From assembly GCA_963205465.1 (NCBI GenBank), contig CAUJKG010000142.1, forward strand, positions 1 to 7,034: a stretch of DNA of 7,034 bases, given 5' to 3'. Every line of letters starts with the position of its first letter. The stretch's first letter is position 1. The position numbers were made by a program, and so were the translations under genes. Positions 1 to 5,766 of this stretch are shown here, piece by piece. This stretch comes from Pseudomonadota bacterium. Lineage in GTDB: Bacteria > Pseudomonadota > Alphaproteobacteria > Rhizobiales > Xanthobacteraceae. Under the pieces are notes generated by a model. The model was given only the letters and a program-made list of their open reading frames with translations. It did not search any database and was not told the DNA's origin.

Positions 1-124
1 ACAGCAACGAGCAAAGCGAATTCGGCCGCCAGCGAAACGCGCCGCGTTCACGAGACCAGCGTGGCGGAACGAATATATTTCGACGTGTTGCTTTTGCCGG
101 GCTTTCCCGCAGGAAGCGGGGGAC
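1..124. other. Left edge, no supported gene
   Basis: This stretch lies 3' of the minus-strand tRNA. It contains no ORF with a recognisable family. A plus-strand frame is open from base 1 to the TGA at 187-189, but it runs straight through the antisense of the tRNA. A minus-strand GTG near 53 opens a short frame that leaves the window, but only about 17 codons are visible and nothing supports it. The only structure seen is a small hairpin at 106-120, listed separately. Confidence 0.5.
106..120 (-). terminator. Hairpin just 3' of tRNA-Ala, possible terminator
   Basis: A 5-bp GC stem (cccgc at 106-110, gcggg at 116-120) with a 5-nt loop starts 4 nt beyond the CCA end of the tRNA. Its position suggests a role in ending transcription or in 3' processing. 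No T-run follows on the minus strand, so it is not a canonical intrinsic terminator. Confidence 0.3.
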
Positions 125-200
125 TGGTGGAGCCGAGGGGAGTTGAACCCCTGACCTCTGCAGTGCGATTGCAGCGCTCTCCCAACTGAGCTACGGCCCC
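125..200 (-). tRNA. tRNA-Ala, anticodon CGC
   Basis: Read on the minus strand, this 76-nt sequence folds as a complete cloverleaf. The acceptor stem is GGGGCCG with CGGCTCC, the D-arm is GCTC/GAGC, the anticodon stem is CTGCA/TGCAG with loop ATCGCAC, and the T-arm is AGGGG/CCCCT with TTCAACT in the loop. Anticodon CGC reads the alanine codon GCG. The acceptor stem has the G3:U70 wobble pair known as the main alanine identity element, which agrees with the anticodon. The CCA end is encoded (125-127). It is a single-gene unit with its own promoter, transcribed away from the yggT operon. Confidence 0.97.
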
Positions 201-216
201 GGTCCGGCGAGGCGGC

Positions 217-245
217 ATCTAGGGCGGGCGCTCGACGGGTGTCAA
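217..245 (-). promoter_or_regulatory. sigma70-type promoter of tRNA-Ala
   Basis: On the minus strand a perfect TTGACA -35 box (240-245) is followed after 17 nt by CTAGAT as -10 box (217-222). Transcription would start near 210, about 10 nt before the mature tRNA. The discriminator after the -10 is GC-rich (GCCGCC), as is usual for stringently controlled stable-RNA promoters. A run of six A's upstream (minus strand, around 253-258) could act as an UP element. Confidence 0.85.
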
Positions 246-271
246 GAACGCGTTTTTTGCAGGCCGCGGGA

Positions 272-364
272 GCGCGTTCTGATGGAATCAGAGCAGGCCT
301 CCAGCTTCTCGTTCGGTCGCGTTTTCTTCACGCGAACCGGTTCCCACTTCGCTCGAAAACGCTC
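272..364. repeat. Dispersed palindromic intergenic repeat (Bradyrhizobium-like type)
   Basis: Two hairpins sit side by side. The first is tctgat-gga-atcaga (278-292). The second has an 8-bp outer stem GCGTTTTC (319-326) / GAAAACGC (355-362) and an inner 5-bp stem GCGAA (332-336) / TTCGC (348-352) around an accggttccc-like centre. I recognise this wording (cgcgaaccggttcccacttcg) from memory as a repeat found many times between genes in Bradyrhizobium and relatives. It codes for nothing visible and fills most of the space between the tRNA promoter and the yggT promoter. Family membership rests on recall, while the inverted repeats are read directly. Confidence 0.7.
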
Positions 365-393
365 CAAGGCTTTCTTTCGATGGCCGACGCGGC

Positions 394-399
394 TATCTA
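394..399 (+). promoter_or_regulatory. Possible -10 box of the yggT-DUF167-folD operon
   Basis: TATCTA lies 31 nt upstream of the yggT start and would give a leader of about 25 nt. The T-rich stretch around 370-377 sits at the right distance for a -35 box but matches TTGACA poorly. No better candidate was seen between the palindromic repeat and the gene. Confidence 0.3.
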
Positions 400-430
400 G
401 TGGCCCGGATTTCCCTAGGGAGTTGCCCGG

Positions 431-712
431 ATGAACCCGTTGCTCTGGCTCTTGGACACCGTCATCACCCTCTATATCTGGGTGCTGATCGCGTCTGCGG
501 TGCTGTCCTGGCTCGTCGCCTTCAATGTGGTGAACCCCTACAATAACGTGGTCCGCGCGATCTCGGGCACGCTCTATCAGCTCACCGAGCCGCTCCTGCG
601 CCCGATCCGCAACATCCTGCCCAACCTCGGCGGCCTCGATATTTCCCCGGTCATTCTGATTCTAATTCTGATGTTCATCCGCCAGACCGTGTTCTGGCTG
701 GTCACGCGCTAG
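431..712 (+). CDS. YggT family integral membrane protein
   Basis: A 93-residue protein of the YggT family (PF02325). There is one hydrophobic helix at about residues 5-30 and a second at about 71-91. Between them is the family signature LTEPLLRPIRNILPNLGG (51-68), followed by LDISP at the start of the second helix. E. coli YggT is a tandem duplication about twice this length; the single-unit form is usual in alphaproteobacteria. It acts in the inner membrane. The family has been linked to osmotic protection and, through relatives in Gram-positives and plastids, to membrane or division functions, but its biochemistry is not settled. The start is well supported: AGGGAG at 417-422 lies 8 nt upstream of the ATG. 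It is the first gene of a tight rightward operon, with the DUF167 gene only 14 nt downstream. Confidence 0.93.
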   Translation: MNPLLWLLDTVITLYIWVLIASAVLSWLVAFNVVNPYNNVVRAISGTLYQLTEPLLRPIRNILPNLGGLDISPVILILILMFIRQTVFWLVTR

Positions 713-726
713 CCTGCGCCGGCGTC

Positions 727-1050
727 ATGCCGCTGCCGTGGCGTGTGATCGAAGGCGGTGTGCTGGTCGATCTGCGGGTAACGCCGAAGAGCAGCCGGGA
801 CGAGATCGATGCAGTCGAGCAGCTTTCCGATGGGCAGCCGGTGGTGAAAATCCGCGTGCGAGCCTTGCCCGCTGATGGGCAGGCCAATGACGCGGTGGTC
901 GCGTTGCTCGCGAAAAAGCTGCGGCTGCCGAAGTCCTGCGTTTCACTTGAACGAGGTGGCGCTTCGCGTATGAAAACGCTGCGGCTTTCCGGTGATCCTC
1001 AGGTCATCGTGGCGGCGCTGGAAAAGATCACGACGCGGGGCGAAGCGTGA
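727..1050 (+). CDS. DUF167 (YggU/UPF0235) family protein
   Basis: A 107-residue soluble protein of the DUF167 family (PF02594). The conserved block runs from about residue 13 to 88. It includes LRVTPKSSRDEI (16-27), then VRALPADGQANDA (44-56), LLAKKLRLPKS (60-70) and the GGASRMKTLRL segment (77-87), each close to family consensus. Length is normal. The molecular role is unknown; the family is a small alpha/beta fold often encoded next to yggT, as it is here. No strong Shine-Dalgarno precedes the ATG and no other in-frame start lies between it and the yggT stop, so translation may be coupled to yggT. The stop codon overlaps the folD start in the sequence GTGA, which points to coupled expression of all three genes. 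Confidence 0.92.
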   Translation: MPLPWRVIEGGVLVDLRVTPKSSRDEIDAVEQLSDGQPVVKIRVRALPADGQANDAVVALLAKKLRLPKSCVSLERGGASRMKTLRLSGDPQVIVAALEKITTRGEA

Positions 1051-1931
1051 GCGCAAAAATTCTGGACGGCAGAGTTATCGCGGATGAACTCCGCGCACAG
1101 GTCGCGGTCGAGGCCGCGCAGATTTCCGCGAAGCTCGGCCGCAAGCCCGGTCTCGTTGCGGTTCTCGTCGGTGACGATCCGGCAAGCCAGGCCTATGTGA
1201 AGAGCAAGGGCAAAGCGACCATCGACGCCGGCATGGCTTCGTTCGAACATCGCCTGCCTGAAGGCACATCCGAACAGGAATTGCTTGCGTTGATCGCGAA
1301 GCTCAATGCCGACGACACGGTCGACGGCATTCTCGTCCAGTTGCCTTTGCCGGGACAGATCGACACCGCGCGCGTGATCGAAGCGATCGATCCGGCCAAG
1401 GATGTCGACGGCTTTCATCCAATGAATGCGGGAAGGCTTGCCACCGGCTTGCCTTCGCTGGTGCCCGGCACGCCGATGGGTTGCATCATCATGGCGAAGA
1501 AAGCGCATGCTTCGCTCGCCGGTCTCGATGCGGTCGTCGTCGGCCGTTCCAACATCGTCGGCAAGCCGCTCGCGCAATTGCTGATTGCGGAAAGCGCAAC
1601 CGTCACGGTCGCGCATTCGAAGACGAAAGATCTCAAGGAAGTCTGCCGCCGCGCGGATTTGCTTTGCGTCGCGATCGGCAAAACGGAATTCGTCAAAGGC
1701 GATTGGATCAAGCCGGGCGCGACCGTGATCGATGTCGGCATCAATCGCGTGCCCGGCCCCGATGGCAAGAACAAGCTCGTCGGTGACGTCGCTTATGAAG
1801 AAGCCGCGAAGGTCGCCGCATGGATCACGCCGGTTCCGGGTGGCGTCGGGCGCATGACGGTGGCGTGTTTGCTGGTGAACACGCTGCGCGCAGCTGCGGC
1901 GCGCGCGGGACTGGAAGCGCCAAAAATCTAA
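1047..1931 (+). CDS. folD: Bifunctional methylenetetrahydrofolate dehydrogenase / methenyltetrahydrofolate cyclohydrolase
   Basis: Cytosolic FolD, which interconverts 5,10-methylene-, 5,10-methenyl- and 10-formyl-tetrahydrofolate with NADP+, supplying one-carbon units for purine and formyl-methionine synthesis. The 294 residues match the family length. The catalytic N-terminal domain has Y50 and K54 (the YxxxK pair), DGILVQLPLP (93-102) and DPAKDVDGFHP (115-125, with the conserved D121). The Rossmann-type domain has GRSNIVGKP (166-174), DVGIN (229-233) and TPVPGGVGRMT (261-271). Two family positions are unusual: the PCTPxG motif reads PGTPMG (140-145), and the residue before MT is Arg269 where Pro or Leu is common. 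The start is GTG, overlapping the upstream TGA by 4 nt, and the next residues (SAKILDGR) fit the normal N-terminus. It is the last gene of the operon and ends before an inverted repeat. Confidence 0.97.
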   Translation: MSAKILDGRVIADELRAQVAVEAAQISAKLGRKPGLVAVLVGDDPASQAYVKSKGKATIDAGMASFEHRLPEGTSEQELLALIAKLNADDTVDGILVQLPLPGQIDTARVIEAIDPAKDVDGFHPMNAGRLATGLPSLVPGTPMGCIIMAKKAHASLAGLDAVVVGRSNIVGKPLAQLLIAESATVTVAHSKTKDLKEVCRRADLLCVAIGKTEFVKGDWIKPGATVIDVGINRVPGPDGKNKLVGDVAYEEAAKVAAWITPVPGGVGRMTVACLLVNTLRAAAARAGLEAPKI

Positions 1932-1942
1932 TCGTCGTTGAT

Positions 1943-2035
1943 CCTCTTAGTGAGGAGCTGCAGCGTCTCGAACCACGAGCACGATATTCATCCTTCGAGA
2001 CGCGAACGCTTGCGCGTTCGCTCCTCAGGATGAGG
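1943..2035. repeat. Composite inverted repeat between convergent genes
   Basis: Two oppositely oriented copies of one unit are present. The left copy has TGAGGAGC (1951-1958), 4 nt, then GCGTCTCGAA (1963-1972). The right copy has the exact reverse complements, TTCGAGACGC (1994-2003) and GCTCCTCA (2020-2027), separated by 16 nt. The right copy is itself a hairpin: TCATCCT (1988-1994) pairs with AGGATGA (2027-2033), and inside it GCGAACGC (2002-2009) pairs with GCGTTCGC (2014-2021) around a 4-nt loop. The wording (catccttcgagacgc ... ctcaggatgagg) is one I recall as very frequent between genes in Bradyrhizobium-like genomes. Its place between folD and the convergent GNAT gene would let it limit read-through from both sides, but there is no T-run, so that is inference. 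Confidence 0.75.
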
Positions 2036-2052
2036 CCGCTACAAGAGGAAAC

Positions 2053-2562
2053 TCAGCGCGCCCAGCCGAAGGCGACCTTGTCGAGCACCTTGTTGCCGAA
2101 GCGTTCGGTCGAACGGGCGATCGGCTTGCCGCCGAGCGCGCGATAGAAGTTCATGGCCGGTTCGTTGTCCGAAAGCGCCCAGATGACGAGGCTGGTCTGG
2201 CCGGACTGGATCAGGTCGCGCTTGGCGGTCGTGAACAGGCGGCTGCCGAAACCGAGCCCCTGATATTCCGGCTTCAGGTACAGCTCATAGATCTCGCCGG
2301 TATAAGGCAGGCTCTTCGCGCGGTTGCGGCCGTAATTCGCGTAGCCGGCGACTTCCTCGCCGAAATTCAGGAGAACGATCCGGGAGCCGCGCCGAATCGC
2401 CGCATCCCACCATGTCGGGCCCCGTCGCTGCACCAGCTTGTCGAGTTCCGGCCCGGGAATCAGGCCGCGATAGGCGGCCGTCCAGGCTTCGTCATGGGTT
2501 TCCGCCAGCGCTACCGCGTCTTCGCTGCGTGCGCGCCGCAGTTCGATCAGGGTCGTACTCAT
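2053..2562 (-). CDS. GNAT family N-acetyltransferase
   Basis: A 169-residue single-domain protein of the Gcn5-related N-acetyltransferase superfamily (Acetyltransf_1), expected to move an acetyl group from acetyl-CoA to an amine. Motif A is clear: IYELYLKPEYQGLGFGSRLF (91-110), with the CoA pyrophosphate-binding Q101-G102-x-G104-x-G106 loop. Motif B follows with SDNEPAMNFYRALGG (131-145). The N-terminus (LRRARSEDAVALAETHDEAW) is typical of RimI-like members. The substrate cannot be read from the sequence; RimI-type protein acetylation, small amines or antibiotics are all possible. The ATG has only a weak Shine-Dalgarno. It stands alone, 119 nt downstream of typA on the same strand, and a CtrA-like site and a hairpin lie in that gap. 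Confidence 0.9.
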   Translation of the reverse strand: MSTTLIELRRARSEDAVALAETHDEAWTAAYRGLIPGPELDKLVQRRGPTWWDAAIRRGSRIVLLNFGEEVAGYANYGRNRAKSLPYTGEIYELYLKPEYQGLGFGSRLFTTAKRDLIQSGQTSLVIWALSDNEPAMNFYRALGGKPIARSTERFGNKVLDKVAFGWAR

Positions 2563-2571
2563 GGCCCAATC

Positions 2572-2595
2572 GAAACAGGGTGGCGGCCCCGTTTC
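2572..2595 (-). terminator. Hairpin upstream of the GNAT gene, possible typA terminator
   Basis: GAAAC (2572-2576) pairs with GTTTC (2591-2595) and GGG (2578-2580) with CCC (2587-2589), with one A/C mismatch between them and a 6-nt loop. On the minus strand it ends 10 nt before the GNAT start and is followed by a short T-poor stretch. It could end typA transcription or lie in the GNAT leader. The sequence does not decide between these. Confidence 0.35.
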
Positions 2596-2604
2596 AAGCG
2601 TTTC

Positions 2605-2621
2605 GTTAATGAGAGGTTAAC
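2605..2621. promoter_or_regulatory. Candidate CtrA-binding site upstream of the GNAT gene
   Basis: TTAA (2606-2609), 7 nt, TTAA (2617-2620) followed by C matches the established CtrA full-site consensus TTAA-N7-TTAAC. It is also palindromic (GTTAA ... TTAAC), so it fits on both strands. It lies 43 nt upstream of the GNAT start, where a response regulator would touch the promoter. The match is seen directly; binding is inference. Confidence 0.45.
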
Positions 2622-2681
2622 TTATCCGGCAAGGCGCGGCGGATCGGCCACACTCCAAGGTTAGACCTGTCCCAAAATGAA

Positions 2682-4511
2682 TCAGGCGGCGTTCTCCGCC
2701 TCGCGCTTGCGCTCCTCGCGTTTGCGGTCGTTGGGGTCGAGCATGATTTTGCGAAGGCGAATCGATTTCGGCGTCACTTCGACGAGTTCATCCTCGGAGA
2801 TGTAAGCCAGCGCCTTTTCCAACGTCATTCTGATCGGCGGCGTGAGCCGCACCGCCTCGTCCTTCGACTGCGTGCGAATGTTGGTGAGCTTCTTGCCCTT
2901 GAGCACGTTCACTTCCAGATCGTTGTCGCGCGTATGCTCGCCGACGATCATGCCGCGATACACTTTCCAGCCCGGCTCGATCATCATGGGCCCGCGGTCT
3001 TCGAGGTTCCACAAGGCATAAGCGACCGCTTCGCCGATATCGTTCGAGATCAGGACACCGTTGCGGCGGCCGGGAATGTCGCCCTTGTACGGTGCATAAG
3101 AATGGAAAATGCGGTTCAGCACCGCCGTGCCGCGCGTGTCGGTGAGCAATTCGTTCTGATAGCCGAGCAGCCCGCGCGTCGGCACATGAAAGAGAAGACG
3201 CAGGCGATTGCCGCCCGAGGGGCGCATGTCCATCATGTCGCCGCGCCGTTCGGAAAGTTTCTGCACGACGATGCCGGAATGTTCTTCGTCGACGTCGATC
3301 ACGACTTCCTCGATCGGTTCCATCATCTCGCCGGTCGCTTCATCTCTCGACAGCACGACCTTGGGGCGTGCAACGGAAAGTTCGAAGCCCTCGCGGCGCA
3401 TGGTCTCGATGAGAACGCCGAGCTGCAATTCGCCGCGGCCGGCGACCTCGTAGGAATCCTTGCCCGTGCTTTCCGTGATCTTCAGCGCGATGTTGCCTTC
3501 GGCCTCGCGGAGCAGGCGGTCGCGGATCATGCGGCTCGTGACCTTGTCGCCCTCGGTGCCGGCGAGCGGTGAATCGTTCACGCGGAAGGTCATGGCAAGC
3601 GTCGGCGGGTCGATCGGCTGTGCCGGGATCGGCGTCGAGATTTCCGGGTGGCAAATGGTGTCGGCGACGTTCGCCTGCGTCAGTCCCGCGATTGCGACGA
3701 TGTCGCCCGCGCTGGCTTCCTCGACCGGCTGCCGCTCGAGGCCGCGGAAGGCGAGCACCTTGGTGATGCGGCCGTTTTCCAGGAGCTTGCCGTCGCGCGA
3801 AAGCACCTTCACGGTCTGGTTCGGCTTCACCGAACCTGCGGTGATACGGCCGGTGAGAATGCGGCCGAGATAGGGGTTCGCTTCCAGGATCGTCGCGAGC
3901 ATCTTGAATTCGCCCGGCTCGATCTTCGGCGCCGGCACGTGTTTGAGCACGAGCTCGAACAACGGGTTCATCGAATCCTTCGGCCCCTCGAGCGAAGGCG
4001 CCATCCAGCCTTCCTTGGCCGAGCCGTAGAGAATCGGAAAGTCGAGCTGCTCCTCGGTGGCATCGAGCGCGGCGAAGAGATCAAAAACTTCGCCCGCGAC
4101 TACGTTGGCGCGGGCGTCTGGACGATCGACTTTGTTGATGGCGACGATGGGCTTCATGCCCATCTTAAGTGCTTTGGACACCACGAATTTGGTTTGCGGC
4201 AGCGGACCTTCGGCCGCATCGACCAGAACGATCGCGCCATCGACCATGTTCAGAATGCGCTCGACCTCGCCGCCGAAATCGGCGTGCCCCGGCGTATCCA
4301 CGATATTGATGCGGGTATCGTTCCAGAGGATCGAGGTCGCTTTGGCGAGAATGGTGATGCCGCGCTCGCGCTCGAGATCGTTCGAGTCCATTGCGCGCTC
4401 GGTGACCTTCTCGTTCGCGCGGAAGGTACCGGCCTGCTGCAGAAGGCGATCGACCAGCGTGGTTTTGCCATGGTCGACGTGCGCGATGATCGCGATGTTA
4501 CGAAGTTGCAT
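2682..4511 (-). CDS. typA: Translational GTPase TypA/BipA
   Basis: A full-length 609-residue TypA/BipA, a ribosome-binding GTPase related to EF-G and LepA that is needed for growth at low temperature and under other stresses and helps large-subunit assembly. All G motifs are present: HVDHGKTT (11-18), GITI (51-54, with T53), DTPGH (72-76), NKVD (126-129) and GSAKEG (163-168). The EF-Tu-like beta-barrel domain follows (about 205-290), then the EF-G III/V-like domains, including GRGELQLGVLIETMRREGF around 355-375. The TypA-specific C-terminal domain includes GLLGYQNELLTDTRGTA, and the tail is basic. Length and ends match the family. The ATG gives the invariant MQLRNIAIIAHVDHGKT-type start. It has its own promoter and a strong leader hairpin, so it is probably expressed separately from the protease gene upstream. 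Confidence 0.98.
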   Translation of the reverse strand: MQLRNIAIIAHVDHGKTTLVDRLLQQAGTFRANEKVTERAMDSNDLERERGITILAKATSILWNDTRINIVDTPGHADFGGEVERILNMVDGAIVLVDAAEGPLPQTKFVVSKALKMGMKPIVAINKVDRPDARANVVAGEVFDLFAALDATEEQLDFPILYGSAKEGWMAPSLEGPKDSMNPLFELVLKHVPAPKIEPGEFKMLATILEANPYLGRILTGRITAGSVKPNQTVKVLSRDGKLLENGRITKVLAFRGLERQPVEEASAGDIVAIAGLTQANVADTICHPEISTPIPAQPIDPPTLAMTFRVNDSPLAGTEGDKVTSRMIRDRLLREAEGNIALKITESTGKDSYEVAGRGELQLGVLIETMRREGFELSVARPKVVLSRDEATGEMMEPIEEVVIDVDEEHSGIVVQKLSERRGDMMDMRPSGGNRLRLLFHVPTRGLLGYQNELLTDTRGTAVLNRIFHSYAPYKGDIPGRRNGVLISNDIGEAVAYALWNLEDRGPMMIEPGWKVYRGMIVGEHTRDNDLEVNVLKGKKLTNIRTQSKDEAVRLTPPIRMTLEKALAYISEDELVEVTPKSIRLRKIMLDPNDRKREERKREAENAA

Positions 4512-4534
4512 AATTTTAGGTCCGGAAAATGCGT

Positions 4535-4555
4535 CGCGGGCCCAAATGGCCCGCG
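4535..4555 (-). promoter_or_regulatory. Strong GC hairpin in the typA leader
   Basis: CGCGGGCC (4535-4542) pairs perfectly with GGCCCGCG (4548-4555), giving 8 bp with a 5-nt loop. It lies about 24-44 nt before the typA ATG and a few nt after the predicted transcript start. On the minus strand it is followed by ACGCATTTT, so it could instead act as a weak terminator for the upstream protease gene or as an attenuator. Confidence 0.5.
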
Positions 4556-4568
4556 GATTCGCGGCCCG

Positions 4569-4596
4569 TATATAGGGGCGGGCGGCTGCTTGGCAA
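4569..4596 (-). promoter_or_regulatory. sigma70-type promoter of typA
   Basis: On the minus strand TTGCCA (4591-4596) matches the -35 consensus in 5 of 6 positions. It is followed after 16 nt by TATATA (4569-4574) as -10 box. The predicted start near 4562 gives a leader of about 50 nt containing the hairpin at 4535-4555. The promoter lies within the 96-nt gap between the protease stop and typA. Confidence 0.6.
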
Positions 4597-4607
4597 CCTA
4601 CCGGGGG

Positions 4608-5726
4608 TTAACCCAAACGCCGCCGCCAGGGGCCCTGATAGTCCTTTGGCCGGGCGGCGCGGACCATCATCATCTCGCCGAGGTTCTCCGCGGTGAGCAA
4701 GCCGACCAGGCGGTCGGAATTGTCGGTGGCGCCGATGGCGGGCGCCCGGCTTTCCTGCAGCACCTTGATCGCGCTTTCCAGCGTAGCGCGGGCGGAGACG
4801 GTCGGAGCCTCCGTATTGGTCGCCTCCAGCACCGGGCAGGCCGGGCCTTTCTCCTTTAGAGCCCGGATCATGGCGTCGCGCGTGAGCACGCCGCGCAGCT
4901 TTCCGGCGCCATCGACAATCGGAAATTCCTTCTGGGTGGTCTGGATCAAGGCCTCCGCGGCGTCATCGACGGTCGATTGCGGGTTCAGTGCATGGAACTT
5001 CGTGATCATGGCGTCCGATACCAGGGCGCCGCGCGAGACGTCGCGAAGCTGCGCGTGGCCCGCTTCCGCGGAGGCGGCCAGAAACACGAAGACCGCAATC
5101 ACGATCAGCATCGGGTTGCCGGAAAAAATGCCGAGGATGCCGAAGGCGACGGCAAAGCCCTGCCCGATCATGGCCGCGAGTTCGGTCGCGCGGCCGAAGG
5201 AAAAACGGGTCGCAAGCAGCGCGCGCAGCACGCGGCCGCCGTCCATCGGGAAGGCGGGGATCAGATTGAACAGCACGAGAAAAATGTTCGCGCCCGCGAG
5301 TTTCACGATCGTCGAGGTCTTCGGATCTTCGATTCTGGCGAGTTGTTCCACGTCCATATTGGTCGCGCCGAGATAAGCGATCAGTGCGGCCGCAATCGCG
5401 ACGTTCACGAGCGGGCCCGCGATTGCGACCACGAACTCTTGGCTTGGCTTTTCCGGAATGCGCTCGAGCGAGGCGATGCCGCCGAAAGGCCAGAGCGTGA
5501 TATCCGGCGTCTTCACGCCGAAATAACGCGCGGCAAAGACGTGGCCGAACTCATGAAGCAGCACGCAGAGGAAGAGCAGCGAGATGAAGATCACGCCTTC
5601 CCATGCAGCCGCTGTTCCGCCCTGCCGGTAATACGCGTACCAGATCCAGACCAGAAACAGCAGGAAGGTCACGTGGATGCGGACGGCAGTGCCGGCGATC
5701 CGGGCGACAGTCAGCGACCAGAGCAT
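4608..5726 (-). CDS. Site-2 protease family (M50) metalloprotease with two CBS domains
   Basis: A 372-residue polytopic membrane zinc protease of the S2P/M50B type that carries CBS domains. The zinc ligands are visible as HEFGH (58-62) in a transmembrane helix, and the third ligand is D162 in NLIPAFPMDGGR (154-165). The AGPLVN element (103-108) is also present. Hydrophobic segments lie near 15-32, 44-66, 98-120, 145-160 and 185-220. The cytosolic part holds two CBS modules: about 236-290 (VSDAM ... FPIVDGAGKLRGVLTRDAM) and about 297-352 (ending RLVGLLTAENLGEMM). Such enzymes cut membrane-bound substrates, and the CBS pair usually senses adenine nucleotides. The substrate is unknown; no anti-sigma factor is encoded nearby. 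The start lies 40 nt after the secreted protein gene on the same strand, so co-transcription is likely. The tail is basic (WRRRLG). Confidence 0.93.
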   Translation of the reverse strand: MLWSLTVARIAGTAVRIHVTFLLFLVWIWYAYYRQGGTAAAWEGVIFISLLFLCVLLHEFGHVFAARYFGVKTPDITLWPFGGIASLERIPEKPSQEFVVAIAGPLVNVAIAAALIAYLGATNMDVEQLARIEDPKTSTIVKLAGANIFLVLFNLIPAFPMDGGRVLRALLATRFSFGRATELAAMIGQGFAVAFGILGIFSGNPMLIVIAVFVFLAASAEAGHAQLRDVSRGALVSDAMITKFHALNPQSTVDDAAEALIQTTQKEFPIVDGAGKLRGVLTRDAMIRALKEKGPACPVLEATNTEAPTVSARATLESAIKVLQESRAPAIGATDNSDRLVGLLTAENLGEMMMVRAARPKDYQGPWRRRLG

Positions 5727-5766
5727 ATCCGGAACTTTGCAGCGGACTGCTTACGAGTGCAAGCGA

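Noticed and set aside
1..189. Plus-strand frame open from the left edge to the TGA at 187-189
   Set aside because: Its second half is the antisense of the tRNA and gives the well-known spurious peptide (RGVEPLTSAVRLQRSP type) often mis-annotated at tRNA-Ala genes. The first part has no family match.
999..1616. 205-codon minus-strand ORF opposite folD
   Set aside because: It is an antisense shadow of folD and part of DUF167, with no recognisable family or ribosome-binding site.
3648..4859. 403-codon plus-strand ORF
   Set aside because: It lies antisense across typA and the end of the protease gene, both unmistakable. Long antisense frames are expected from GC-rich codon use, and the translation is rich in R, H and D with no domain.
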